Shown here: piece after piece, positions 43,945-56,369 of the stretch
Position numbering within the stretch: the first letter of the stretch is position 1
Layout: every line of letters starts with the position of its first letter
Assembly: GCA_016271365.2 (NCBI GenBank)
Contig: CM057456.1
Span: 1,400,921,001 to 1,400,985,000 of the forward strand
DNA: 64,000 bases
Origin: Neoceratodus forsteri
Taxonomy: Eukaryota > Chordata > Ceratodontiformes > Ceratodontidae
Reading direction: 5' to 3'
Position numbers and translations under genes: made by a program
Notes under the pieces: model-generated
The model's input: the letters and a program-made list of their open reading frames with translations, nothing else
What the model was told of the DNA's origin: nothing
Database searches by the model: none

Positions 43945-45173
43945 CTAGCCTGGATATCCAGGGAGTAATGCTTGGTAAAAGTGTGAACTGTTTTCCAGGT
44001 AGCTGCTTGACATATCTCTAATCACACGGATATCCCTGCCAGCAGCCAGGGAAGCAGCTGTACCTCTGGTAGAGTGAGCCCTCAGGCCTGAGGGGAACCT
44101 TACCCAGTTTTTCATAACAAAATTGGATACAAGAGACAATCCACCTGGCAATGGATCTTTTAGTGGCAGGTTTCCCTCTACCAACCTCACCATAAGTGAA
44201 GAACAGTTGGAGGGAGTCAAACCTGTGACCCTCGGTACGTTCTATATAGTAGCTAAGGGCTCTTTTCACATCTAAACTGTGCAGCCTCCTCTCGCCAGAG
44301 GAGGAATGGTCAGTGAAGTACACAGGAAGAGACATAGATTGGTTAAGGTGGAAATCTGAAACCACCTTAGGCAAAAACTTCCTGTTACTCCTGAGGACCA
44401 CCTTATCTCTATGGAAGGAGATAAAAATCAGGCTCCACTGACAAGGCTTGTAACTCACTTATGTGTCTGGCAGAAGTGATGGCTACCAGGAACACAGTTT
44501 TCCAAGTCAAGTACTTAAGCTCTGCTGAAGACAAAGGCTCAAAAGGGGGTTGCATAAGCTGAGCAATGCAAACATTAAGGTCCCAAGCAGGGGCAGGCTC
44601 CCTGAATGGAGGGTTGGTATGAAGCAAACCCTTAAAAAACTTGGAGAATACAGGGTGAGCTGAAAGAGAAGAGGGCTTACCTGCTGAAATGAAAGCAGAA
44701 ACAGCTGCCAGATGCACCTTCAGTGTAGCTGGTCTAAGCCCCAAGCTATTTAAATGGACCATATAATCAAGGACTGTGGGCAGATCAGCAGACTCTGGGG
44801 AAATATGCCTTCCAGAGCACCAAATGGAAAATCTTTTCCACTTGGAATTATAAGTAGTCCTGGTGGAAGGTTCCCTAGAAGCCTTCAGAATATCCATTAC
44901 ACCTTGGGAGAGGTGTAAATCATCAAACTCTGACTCTTCAAGAGCCAGGCCTTGAGATTGAGAGATTTGAGATTCGGGTACCAAACCCTCCCCTGAGCAC
45001 AGGTTAACAGGTTGTAATTCCTGGGAAGACATAGGGGAAGATGGACTGCTAAGGACAACAGGAGTGGATACCAGGGCTGTCTGGCCCAGTCTGGAACAAT
45101 CAGGATCACCTTGCAGGGCTGAGACCTGATTTTGACTAGCACTTTGAACATGAGAGGGAAGAGCGGAAAGCAT
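43945..45173 (-). pseudogene. DIRS tyrosine recombinase (B1), two frameshifts
   Basis: 44,409-45,173 (254 codons) gives the N-terminal SAM-like part 'KWKRFSIWCSGRHISPESADL' and the first catalytic Arg in 'ITSARHISELQAL'. After a frameshift, 44,018-44,458 (146 codons) gives 'KFLPKVVSDFHLNQSMSLPV', 'ALSYYIERTEGHRFDSLQLFFTYGEV'. After a second, 43,945-44,220 gives 'SGLRAHSTRGTAASLAAGRDI' (HxxR). The W/Y segment near 43,960 is recognisable as DNA but interrupted ('YLENSSHFYQALLPGYPG'). It would catalyse integration of the circular intermediate. Confidence 0.85.
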
Positions 45174-45918
45174 ACAGGAACTTCCCTTCCCAACTGAGAA
45201 CTAAGGCATCCAGGGGGACTGAGCCCAACACTGGGGGCCTGCAGCAAAAAAGGGTAAGTTGGTGATTGTCTGGGGCTGCAAAAAGATCTATCTGTGGGGT
45301 GCCCCATCTGGAGAATATCACCTCTAAGACCAGGGGATCCAGTGACCATTCGTGATAGCCCTGAGATATCCTGCTGAGAGCATCAGCCAGGACATTGTCC
45401 TTGCCTGGGAGGTGAATGGCTGTGAGGGAGGTGTTCAGGGAATAAGCCAGAGACCACAACTTCATTGCTTCTGTGCACAAGGCTGTAGACCGAGTGCCTC
45501 CTTGCTTGTTGATGTACCACATTGTGGTGGTATTGTCTGTTCTGACCTGGATAACTTTGTTCTGAACAGATTTGGAAAAATCTTGAAGTGCTAGAAATAC
45601 TGCTCTGAGTTCCAATAGATTGATGTGAAGCAGAGATTCCTGAGGGGACCACAACCCCTGGGTAGTCAGGTCGCCCCCAAGTGAGCCCCCCACCCCAAGA
45701 GGGAGGCATCTGTAGTAAGGATTAAGGAGTGGGACTGAGTGACAAAGGGAACTCCCTGCCTTAGATTGTTCTGATCCTGCCACCACTGGATCAGGGTTCG
45801 AGTTACTGGGATCAATTTGGTCAGAGAGTCCTTCCTTTGAGACCAAAAGGCTCTCAAATGGAACTGAATGTCTCATCTGAAATCTTGCTCCCTGCACCAC
45901 TGCTGTGGAAGCAGCCAT
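45136..45918 (-). pseudogene. DIRS RNase H (B1)
   Basis: 260 open codons. Catalytic residues in order: 'LILTTDASLLGWGAHLG', 'INLLELRAVFLALQDF', 'VRTDNTTTMWYINKQGG', 'NVLADALSR'; all four acidic positions are kept here, although the first falls in an overlapping frame (45,666-45,857) because of an indel near 45,690. The frame stops at 'FRSSLSCSKC'; the usual tail 'VILIVPDWARQPWYPLLLS' lies in frame 44,897-45,349, so an indel near 45,150 breaks the C-terminus. RNase H removes the RNA template during reverse transcription. Confidence 0.83.
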
Positions 45919-47029
45919 GTGCCCCAGGAGCTGTAGAAAATGCCTTGCTGGTCAAGACACCTGCAGGGTGAATGAGGAGGCCAGTGAGATAAGGGTCCTT
46001 GCCCTGTCCAGGGGGAAGGAAAGCTCTGGCCTTTTCTGTGTCTAGCTCTGCGCCTATGAAGGTGAGGAGCTGAACAGGCTCTAGAACTGACTTTGAAAGA
46101 TTCAGAAGGAAACCCAAAGAGGTGAGCAGTTGCTGAGTTATCTGTAGGTGTAACTTGACTTGGTCTGGGGACTGGCCTACTATGAGCCAGTCGTCCAGGT
46201 ATGGGAAGATGGCAATCCTTTGCCTTCTTAGAGAAGCAACTACTACTGTCAGGCATTTTGTGAATACCCTTGGAGCAGAGGTTAGACCGAAGGGCATTGC
46301 TCTGAACTGGTAATGGCCTGAGGGCAGCTCGAACCTGAGATACTTTCGATGGGAGCTTCTGACAAGAATATGGAAGTAGGCATCCTTGAGGTCCATGGAC
46401 ACTAGCCAGTACCCTGGCCTTAGAGAGGGTAGAATAATTCCCAGAGTCACCATTTTGAATTTTGGTTTTAAAAGGTGCTTGTTTAAGTATCTGAGATCCA
46501 GGGTGGGCCGCCATTCTCCTGTCTTTTTTGGGGTAAGGAAGTACCTGGAGTACAACCCTTTGCCCTGGTGTAGGGGTGGAACCCTTTCCACAGCTCTGAG
46601 AGCCAGGAGGGAAGAGACCTCTGCCTCTAGGGCAAGTGCCTCTGAGGGATCTGCAGGTGGAAAGGATCTGGCTCTCAGCTTTGGAAATTTTTTGAAGCTG
46701 AGAACCAGTCCCTGGCTTACTACTTCCAGGACCCACTTGTCTGATGTTAGAGACTCCCAGTCCTGGACAAAGTAAGCCAGCCTGCCCCCTACAGGTAGTG
46801 GAGAATCGGCCCTGGCCAACCCATCAGGGTGCCTGTTTGGCAGGGGGTTTTGGCTGAGGGGTGGAAGCAGGTCTGCTTGTACCCCTTCTGCCTCTCCCTC
46901 TAAAGAACCCCCTCTGAGCATAGGCAGAAGAGGAGGCCTGGGCTTGGTAGAAAGGCCTATGAAAAGGCCTGCCCCTGCCCCTGGGGTGCTGCCTCTGAGA
47001 AGTGGCCTGCCTTTCCTTGGCCTGTGCAC
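45854..47029 (-). pseudogene. DIRS reverse transcriptase (B1), catalytic core intact
   Basis: 391 open codons, the best RT in the window. Blocks: 'GKGLYSRYFLTPKKTGEWRPTLDLRYLNKHL' (residues about 155-190), 'YWLVSMDLKDAYFHILV' (block A Asp), 'GHYQFRAMPFGLTSAPRVF' (block B), 'AIFPYLDDWLIVGQS' (YLDD, both Asp), 'LGFLLNLSKS' (block D), 'LLTFIGAELDT' (block E). Upstream residues 1-100 are the Pro/Arg-rich linker to gag. It loses frame just after block E, before RNase H. Confidence 0.88.
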
Positions 47030-48461
47030 TCCTATAGGTGGTCCTATATTCGTCCATTTTCTTCATGTAATTCTCTGTCTGCTCCCCAAACAGAGAATTA
47101 CCCACAACAGGAAAATCCATGGCCTTAGTCTGGGTATCCCAGACAGGCTAGTACATCTGAGCCAAGCCATTCTACGAAGTGCCACAGATGTAGCCATGAC
47201 TCTAGATGACACATCATTGGAGTCCACTGCAGCATGGAATTGCACCTTGGATGCCTCAATACCGTCAGCAGCCACCTGCTCCAGCTCCTTGGCAAGCTGG
47301 CCAGGGACCTGTTTTGCTAAAGTCATGACAGTGTCCCATCTGGATTTCTGATACCTAGCAGTATAGGCCATATAGTTGGCCTGTCTGAGTCCCAAGGATG
47401 CTGCCATGTACTGTTTCTTTGCCATGGCATCAATCCTCCTGGAGTTCTTGTCTGGGGGGTGTGAAGCCAAGGGAATATTTGCCTTATCACAGGCTGCAGC
47501 CTGCACTACCCCAACATGGCTGCATTGTTGTGTAAGGAACTCCGTATCTGAGCCTGACAATGTATACCTCTTGTCCATTCTCTTATCCACAGGCGGTATA
47601 GCATTAGGAGTCTTTAAAATCTTAAATGTCTGTCTCCCAAAAGACTTGTGTAAGGGAATAGACAGCCTCCTAGACTCTGGGATATCCATCATTTCCACAT
47701 AGTCAGGCTCCTCCTGGTCATCCACAGCTTCTTCCATAGGAAGCTGGAGGATTTCAGACACTTTTTTTATAAAACATGAAATGGGAGGGGGACTCGGAAA
47801 GCCTAGGAGGAGACACTCCTGAAGGTCTGTCTGGGGAGATGTCCGGGTCAATAGGCACATCCAGACTTTCAAAACCACATTCACTTTCCTCATACTCCTC
47901 TTCCTCCTCCTTCTCCGGTTCATAATATTCCTCTAAATCATAATCTTGAACCGGTGGAACCGGCCAAACCGAGCACCTCCCTGATGGTGCCGGTTCAGTC
48001 GGAACCGGGGAAAGCGACTGCACAATTTTTATCGCTTTGGCTATTTCTTCAGCAGTTGGAGGAGAAAGTTTTGGCTCCACACCAGCTGATTTTTCCTTTC
48101 TAGTTCTCTTAGCCAGAACCGACTCCTCAGAATTGTCTCTCCTTTTGCCCAAAGAAGTCTCGCCCTGGTCAGAGGGCACTCCTTCTGGTTCGGATTGAAC
48201 CGAACCGGGCTGGCCATCCGGTTCAGCAGACTTTTTGGCCTCCCTTTCCCTGAGCCTACCAACTCTCTTTTCTAGGGTAGCTGCAGAAAAATGTTCACAA
48301 ATCTGGCAGTCTGCATTGAGGTGGTCAGACCCCAGACAATAAACACAGGTGGTGTGGGGGTCAGCCTTAGCAAAGACTTCCCCACACACACTACAGTGTT
48401 GAAACCCAGTGGGCCCGGTTTTTCTTTTGGGTTTCTCAAACATTGTGCCAGTCCTAACCAA
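46824..48461 (-). pseudogene. DIRS gag (B1), one or two frameshifts
   Basis: 47,754-48,461 (235 codons) starts near 'MFEKPKRKTGP' and holds 'CSVCGEVFAKADPHTTCVYCLGSDHLNADC', a CX2C pair followed by an intact CX2CX4HX4C zinc knuckle, then an acidic stretch. A frameshift near 47,770 leads to 47,063-47,923 (286 codons), with 'SGSDTEFLTQQCSHVGVVQAA' and 'HPPDKNSRRIDAMAKKQYMAA'. The C-terminal RGG-like tail 'RGRGRPFHRPF...RGFFRGRGRRG' is in 46,824-47,120. Role: RNA binding and particle formation. Confidence 0.83.
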
Positions 48462-48842
48462 ACTTACCCTTTTAATGGCAATCCGCCAGGCAAGACCCTC
48501 TTATCGGTTCCTGACCATGTCACGGGTCGTGGAAAAAAGAATAAAATCTTTTTTTTTTTAGAACCGATAAGAACCGGTAACCACACACTAAAAGTACAAA
48601 TAAAGATTTTTTAACAGCTTGATCGGTTCAAACCGAACCGATGAACCATTTACAAGTTCCACACAGAATAGAAATTAATATAAACCTATCTAGTACTCAC
48701 AAATACCACAGACAGAGACTGAACCGACAGGTTACGGTTTAAATTCGGTCAAAAACCGAGAAAAGCGGTACTTTAACCGACAAACTGAACCGAGCAGAAG
48801 GAGAAATCTCCGGAGCGACTGTTCAGTGAGGCGGAGTAAAGA

Positions 48843-48992
48843 ATCTGACGGTTTGAGTTTAAACAGCAACAGACAGAGTCTCAACCGAGCTCGAGCTCAG
48901 CGTTCCATGCCAGGCATGGAAAGTTAACTCTTTCATCTCCGGGGCAGTTCGAAGGTTGGGACTCACTGCTATTGTCAGAATACAGCAAGACT
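48843..48992 (-). repeat. right terminal inverted repeat of B1
   Basis: Partner of 43,385-43,534. Contains 'ccatgccaggcatgg', itself a short palindrome. Confidence 0.9.
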
Positions 48993-49006
48993 TCATGTTG
49001 TTTGAA

Positions 49007-50872
<1,866 letters not shown>

Positions 50873-50904
50873 TCATGTTATTTACGTGACAAAAGATAAA
50901 AAAA

Positions 50905-51475
50905 AACTGACACGGCCCTTGAGAACTTACAAACTCGATATCACTGAATGGGAGTATTTGTTTTTGGTGCTTGAGAGGTCTGGTCTCAGACAGCCCTTTA
51001 TTGAGATGACCAAGGTATTATACCACGATCTCACTGCATGCATGCTTGTGAATGGGGAGAGATCAGAACCCTTTGCGCTGCACTGTGGAACCAGACAGGG
51101 GTGCCCTCTCTCCCCATTTCTTTTTACATTGGTCACACAGCCTATGGGTATCAGGACTAGAGAGCAGTGGGACATTCATGACCTAACAACTCAGTCAGGA
51201 AGGTCTGATAACACTTTATGATGATGAGATCCCATAGACCCCATTTGATCTCTGGCTCTTTTTCCCTCCCCTCTTTTCTTTTCGCTAAGACCCCCTTGTG
51301 TATATCCCATGCATTCTTGAGATGTTGATTCCTGACCTTTTGTCCACATTGGCGGACTTTTGTCCTTTTCAGGATATAAAATGAATGTACAAAAAACCTG
51401 TTTAATGTCGAGGGGTCACGTCAGGCACCTTTTGTAGCGGCTGATCGGGGTATTACCTACCTGGGATTGAAGGCA
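50905..51475 (+). mobile_element. L1-like LINE RT fragment
   Basis: The plus-strand frame reads 'WEYLFLVLERSGL', 'FIEMTKVLYHDLTACMLVNGERSEPFALHCGTRQGCPLSPFLFTL' (L1 RT blocks) and, after frameshifts, 'KMNVQKTCLMS' and 'DRGITYLGL' (block with 'INxxKS' and 'ITYLGI'). The catalytic FADD box is missing from the readable part. It starts only about 70 bases beyond the hyccin exon. Confidence 0.8.
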
Positions 51476-51518
51476 GTCTCAACTCGAAGGGTTCTATGCT
51501 ATGAATATGGTTCCATGT

Positions 51519-51833
51519 CATAATAGCGATCACAAAACAGCGATCGCTATTATGGTGAGTGTATATCGCCAAAAAGCAAATCAGCGATATACACATGCCA
51601 GCAAACACACATCCAGCAAGGAATCCAAGTGTTAATGCCCCACACCCCCCTGCTAAATGATTATCAACTTCAGAGGGGTGCACGTCGGGGAGGGGGCGAC
51701 ACTCCGGATTCCTGGGGGAAAAAAAAATGCAGTGGCAGCATGCGGCAAAACTTTCTGCCCGGTCCCCTGCCCTGAACCTAGTACCTGCTGTGCCGGAGCT
51801 AGCCATCCTCACCACCACACCACATGGCTAGCT
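51519..51833. repeat. three successive short hairpins
   Basis: Hairpin 1: arms 51,519-51,531 and 51,542-51,554 (13 bp, perfect). Hairpin 2: 51,559-51,569 and 51,584-51,594 (11 bp, perfect). Hairpin 3: 51,797-51,806 and 51,824-51,833 (10 bp, perfect). Confidence 0.85.
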
Positions 51834-51884
51834 TGGCTGCAGCAGGCACACTACTCCTTCATAAACCTTCTTCCCTATCCAAAG

Positions 51885-52191
51885 CTTTGTAACAGAGTGG
51901 ACACACTAGAGGGTGTAGACAGAATGAGAAGGGACCTGCAGAAACTTGAAGAATGGTCAGGGGTTTGGCAGCTGAAATTCAATGCAAAGAAGTGCAAGAT
52001 AATGCATATGGGGCACAAAAACCCTGGCACAATATATCAGTTGGAGGTGAGGATACAGCATGCACCAAGCAGGAAAGGGATCTTGGGGTTATCCTCTCTG
52101 ATGACCTCAAGGTAGGGAAACAGTGCGATAAGGCAGCAGGTAAAGCAAATAGGATGCTGGGATACATAGGCAGGGGCATCACCAGCAGGAA
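51885..52191 (+). mobile_element. CR1 fragment, cut by DIRS B2
   Basis: Frames 51,657-52,115 and 51,953-52,264 give 'CNRVDTLEGVDRMRRDLQKLEEWS', 'LKFNAKKCKIMHMGHKNPG', 'VILSDDLKVGKQCDKAAGKANRMLGYIGRGITSRK'. It stops mid-protein at 52,191 where B2 begins ('gcaggAA|gaaaaa'); the continuation should lie beyond the window. Confidence 0.85.
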
Positions 52192-52659
52192 GAAAAAATT
52201 ACTCACCTTAGTAATTGTGTTTCTTCTGATGGTGTCCTGCTGTATTCTGACATTTTGCAGTTAGCCCCAGCACTTGAATTGCTCTGGAAAGGAAAGAGTT
52301 AACTCTATGCCAGAGCATAGAACATTGAGCTCGAGCTCGGTTCAAACCTCTCTCTGCTGCACTTTGAAGTGTAACCGTCAGATTCTTACATGCTAACACT
52401 AACTAACTACACCTACTGTGTGGAAATTGCAAAATTACTAGCCAAAAGGCAAACAAATATTTTGGATCCCAAAAGACAAGTCGAGAAATCCAAAACAAAA
52501 ACTAGGTAGTGAACACCTATAACTATCAAAACAATATACCATAACACACTCCCCCTTTCTAAAAAGGGAGACTGCCAAGTGCACCCCTGAGGTGCAACAC
52601 TGCACCTGCCAGCCCACTTCCCAAAAAACAGGTTCTGAGAGGGGAGGCAGGGCGGGAAG

Positions 52660-52755
52660 GTCAGAATACAGCAAGACTCCATTAAAAGAAACACAGTTAC
52701 TAAGGTGAGTAATTTTTTCTTCAAACAACATGAAGTCTTGCTGTATTCTGACATT
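52660..52755. repeat. internal complementary region of B2
   Basis: 'gtcagaatacagcaagactcc...ctaaggtgagtaattttttcttcaaacaacatgaag': same build as in B1. Confidence 0.9.
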
Positions 52756-53013
52756 ATGCAGACTACCAAGCAGTACCTCCCTGGAGGAGGGTACCAAACC
52801 TATTTTGGGAATAGGCTCTGCAGTACTGCTGTGCCAAACCTAGCATCACTCCTAGCCTGGATATCCAGAAAGTAATGCTTGGTGAATGTATGGACTGTTT
52901 TCCATGTGGCTGCTTTGCATATCTCTAGTAAGGGTATATCTCTGGCAGCAGCCAGAGAAGCAGTTGTACCTCTAGTCCAATGAGCCCTCAGGCCTGAGGG
53001 GGGGGAACTTTAC

Positions 53014-53844
53014 CTAGCTTTTCATAGCAGAACTGTATACAAGAGACAATCCACCTGGCAATAGTTCTTTTAGTAGCAGGTTTACACTTCCCCACTTCAC
53101 CATAGGCGAGGAACAACTGGAGGGAGTCGAACCTAAGTGCCTTAGTATGCTCAGTGTAGCTAAGGGACCTCTTAACATCCAAACTGTGTAATCTTCTCTC
53201 TCTCCTGAAGAAAAATGATCAGTGAAGAACACAGGTAGAGACATGGACTGGTTCAGATGAAAATCTGAAACCACTTTGGGTAAGAACCTCCTGTTGGTTC
53301 TAAGGACCACCTTATCTCTATGGAATGAGATAAAATCATGCTCCACTGACAAAGCTTGTAATTCACTGATATGCCTGGCAGAGGTAATAGCTACCAGGAA
53401 CACAGTTTTCCAAGTCAAGTACTTAAGTTCTGCTGAGGCCAAACGCTTGAAGGGTGGTTGCATCAGCTGAGCAATGCAAACATTAAGATCCCAAGCAGGA
53501 GTAGCATCATTAAAGGGAGGACTGGTATGGAGAAATCCTTTGAAGAATTTACAGAAAACAGGGTGAGATGCTAGTGAGGAAGCCTTCCCCACTGACAGAA
53601 AAGCAGAAACAGCTGACAAGTGTACCTTCAGGGTAGCTGGTCTGAGGCCGAAGCCATTAAGATGAACAATATAATCCAGAACTGTAGACAAGTCAGCAGT
53701 ATCTGGGGATATGTACGTATTGGAACACCAAATGCTGAATCTTTTCCATTTGGAGTTATGAGTTTTTCTGGTGATAGGCTTTCGAGAGGCTTTGAGAATA
53801 TCCAGAACCACCTGAGAAAGAAAAGAGAAGGAGAGATCTCCCAA
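53014..53844 (-). pseudogene. DIRS tyrosine recombinase (B2), near full length
   Basis: 276 open codons from 'LSQVVLDILKASRKPITRKTHNSKWKRFSIWCSNTYI' through 'ITSARHISELQALSVEHDFISFHRDKVVLRTN' to 'GSVNLLLKELLPGGLSLVY'. The latter part is frameshifted near 53,200; the correct continuation 'LDVKRSLSYTEHTKALRFDSLQLFLAYGEVGKCKPATKRTIARWIVSCIQFCYEKLGKV' is in 52,988-53,182. The HxxR motif lies out of frame near 52,975 ('RAHWTRGTTASLAA'), with R replaced in the 'HSTR' position. First catalytic Arg kept. Confidence 0.8.
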
Positions 53845-53873
53845 GCGACTGTTCAGTTAGGCGGAGTAAAGAA

Positions 53874-54190
53874 TATACAGGTTACTCACCTGTAACAGGA
53901 GTTCTAGGAATGGTATATGTTGTTCATCCACACTTACTGGCAGGTTCCTTGCCGCTTTAAATCTTGCCGGAAGGTCTTCAATCTGGCTCCTCCCACCCAC
54001 CCGGGTGGTAAAACTCTTGGCTCCGCCCCATGACGCCAGATCTAGCCCACTGGAAGCCAGGCTGCGCGTCGAATCCGGGGAGGTCGGGTGGGTTGTGTGG
54101 ATGAACAACATATACCATTCCTAGAACTCCTGTTACAGGTGAGTAACCTATATTTCTAGGGACATGGATATGTTGTTCAATCCACACTTA
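53874..54190. repeat. left terminal repeat and ICR of copy C
   Basis: 53,881-53,933 and 54,096-54,149 are reverse complements ('gttactcacctgtaacagg...gttgttcatccacac'). 54,150-54,190 complements the right ends seen in copies A and D. The loop of about 160 bp holds 'cccgggtggta' and 'ccccatgacg'. Confidence 0.88.
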
Positions 54191-54541
54191 CTGGCAGACT
54201 CCTAGCAGTTCTCCGGGAAGAGGGAGGCAAAGCACGCACCCCCTGCTTGGGAAATAAAGACTGGAGAAGCGAGGTCCCAAAACCAGCATCCCGGCATGAC
54301 TCTAGGTCGATGTGGTAGTGGGTAATGAAGGTGTGTGCTGACTTCCAGGTAGCAGCCCTGCAGATTTCCTGGATAGGGACGTCCCTGGAAGCAGCGGTAT
54401 GGCGGGTAGAATGAGCTCTTATCCCTTTGGGAGGCTCCATGCCCGCCATCCTATAGCAGAGATCTATGCAGGAGGTGACCCACCTGCCTATCGTCCACTT
54501 GGCTGCAGGTCTGCCAGGTGCGGCTTCAGCGTAGGTGACAA
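54177..54541 (-). pseudogene. DIRS recombinase C-terminus (C), catalytic residues kept
   Basis: 'GRPAAKWTIGRWVTSCIDLCYRMAGMEPPKGIRAHSTRHTAASRDVPIQEICRAATWKSAHTFITHYHIDLESCRDAGF': HxxR, W and nucleophile Y present and in frame from the break to the stop. The other half continues, in phase, at 61,472 after the inserted element, see findings. Confidence 0.85.
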
Positions 54542-55781
54542 GAAAAAATTACTCACCTTAGTAATGTTGTTTCTTCTAATGGAGTCTTGCTATATTATGA
54601 CATATGCAGTGAGTCCCAACCTTCGAACTGCTCCAGAGGTGAAAGAGTTAACTTTCCATGCCAGGCATGAAACTTTGAGCACAAGCTCGGTTGAAAACTC
54701 TGTCTGTTGTTCTTCAAACTCAAACTGTCAGATCTTTACGAGCAAAACTCACTAAGGTTCTGTGTGGAAGCCGTAAACCTACACTAGCCAACTGGCTGCT
54801 AAACATAAAAACACATTTTTTGGTCCCAAAACAAAGACTCAAGTCAGGGGATCCAAAAAATGAAAAACACAACACCCAAACACCCCAAAAAAGAGGGGTG
54901 AAAAATAAGGTGGGGATCTACTAAGTGCCAACTCTGCACTGCCCACCCACATCCCAAAAGCAGAGGTTCTGAGAGGGGCAGGCAGGGGGGGAGGTCATAA
55001 TATAGCAAGACTCCATTAGAAGAAACAACATTACTAAGGTGAGTCATTTTTTCTTCAAACAACATTAAGTCTTGCTATATTATGACATATGCAGACTACA
55101 CAGCAGTACCTCCATGGAGGAGGGACAGAACCTACTAAGGAAATAGGCTCTGAAGCACAGCTGTGCCAAACCGAGCATCACTCCTAGCCTGGATGTCCAG
55201 TGAGTAATGCTTGGTAAAAGTGTGAACTGTTTTCCAGGTAGCTGCTTGACAATCTCTAGGACAGGGATGTCCCTGGCAGCAGCCAGAGACGCAGCTGTAC
55301 CTCTGGTAGAGTGAGCCCTCAGGCCTGAAGGAGGAACCTTACCCAGTTTTTCATAGCAAAATTGGATACAAGAGACAATCCACCTGGCAACTGATCTTTT
55401 AATGGCAGGTTTCCTTTTACCAACCTCACCATAAGTGAGGAACAGTTGGAGGGAATCAAACCTGTGACCCTTGGTACGTTCTATGTAGTAACTAAGGGCT
55501 CTTTTGACATCTAAACTGTGCAGTCTCCTCCGCCAGAGGAGGAATGGTCAGTGAAGTACACAGGGAGAGACATAGATTGATTAAGGTGGAAGTCGGAAAC
55601 CACCTTAGGCAAGAACTTTCTGTTAGTACTGAGGACCACCTTATCTCTATGAAAGGAGATAAAATCAGGCTCCACTGACGATGCTTGTAATTCACTTATG
55701 CGCCTGGCAGAAGTGATGGCTACCAAAAACACAGTTTTCCAAGTCAAGTACTTAAGCTCTGCTGAAGACAAGGGCTCAAAA
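54542..55781 (-). mobile_element. DIRS B3: extra 3' part of a B element, in tandem with B4
   Basis: Left end, loop, ICR (54,994-55,090) and recombinase C-terminal half (55,511-55,771 with 'SSAELKYLTWKTVFLVAITSARRISELQASSVEPD'), then a sharp switch at 'gctcaAA|gaaaaa' into the left end of B4. Loop contains 'cccaaaaaagaggggtg', shared only with B4. RxxEL arginine kept; frames after it are broken (55,492-55,695). Confidence 0.85.
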
Positions 55782-56231
55782 GAAAAAATTACTCACCTTA
55801 GTAATGTTGTTTCTTCTAATGGAGTCTTGCTATATTATGACATATGCAGTTTGTCCCAGCCTTAGAACTGCTCCGGAGGTGAAAGAGTTAACTTCCATGC
55901 CGGGCATGGAATCTTGAGTGAGAGCCTGGTTGAAAAAACTCTGTCTGTTGTTCTTCAAACTGAAACTGTCAGATCTTTACGAGCAAAACTCACTAAGGTT
56001 CTGTGTGGAAGCTGTAAACCTACACTAGCCAACTGGCTACTAAAATATTAACACATTTTTCTGGTCCCAAAACCAAGACTCAAGTCAGGGGATCCAAAAA
56101 ATAAAATAAAATACAACACCCAACACCCCAAAAAAGAGGGGTGAAAAACACAAGGTGGGCATCATTAAGTGCCAACACTGCACTGCCCACCCACATCCCA
56201 AGAGCAGAGGTTCTGAGAGGGGCAGGGGGAA

Positions 56232-56330
56232 GTCATAATATAGCAAGACTCCATTAGAAGAAACAACATTTCTAAGGTGAGTAATTTTTTCTTCAAACAA
56301 CATGAAGTCTTGCTATATTATGACATATGC
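56232..56330. repeat. internal complementary region of B4
   Basis: 'gtcataatatagcaagactcc...aaggtgagtaattttttc|ttcaaacaacatgaagtcttgc'. Complements 55,782-55,842 and 61,436-61,471. Confidence 0.9.
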
Positions 56331-56369
56331 AGACTACACAGCAGTACCTCCATGGAGGAGGGACAGAAC

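Larger units (their letters stand above)
43344..49006 (-). mobile_element. DIRS copy B1, complete 5.66-kb element
   Basis: Ends are precise: flanking 'gtccatAA' then 'gaaaaaattactc' at 43,344; 'catgttgtttgAA' to 49,006 then 'tgtcattt'. Minus-strand order gag, RT, RNase H, recombinase. Terminal inverted repeats of 150 bp and an ICR are present. No target-site duplication. It has one frameshift in gag, at least one in RNase H and two in the recombinase, so it is inactive. Confidence 0.93.
52192..53873 (-). mobile_element. DIRS copy B2, gag-RT-RNase H deleted
   Basis: Left end and ICR (52,660-52,755) match B1. After the recombinase start (about 53,826) the sequence jumps to 'agaaggagagatctcccaagcgactgttcag', which in B1 lies at 48,799, close to the right terminal repeat. 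About 3.6 kb of internal sequence is thus absent. The element is then cut at 53,873 by copy C. Shares 'tattctgac' with B1 rather than 'tattatgac' of B3/B4. Confidence 0.85.
53874..54541 (-). mobile_element. DIRS copy C, left (3') part
   Basis: Begins after 'gtaaagAA' of B2 with 'tatacaggttactcacc'. The left end is repeated inverted ('cctgttacaggtgagtaacc', 54,130-54,149) and followed by the complement of a family C right end. The recombinase C-terminus follows until the B3/B4 insertion at 54,542; C resumes at 61,472. Confidence 0.88.

Noticed and set aside
43344..49006. LTR retrotransposon or retrovirus
   Set aside because: No long direct terminal repeats, no protease or DDE integrase; tyrosine recombinase, inverted ends and ICR define DIRS.
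51037..51221. Part of the hyccin gene
   Set aside because: 'GTRQGCPLSPFLF' is an L1 RT block on the opposite strand.
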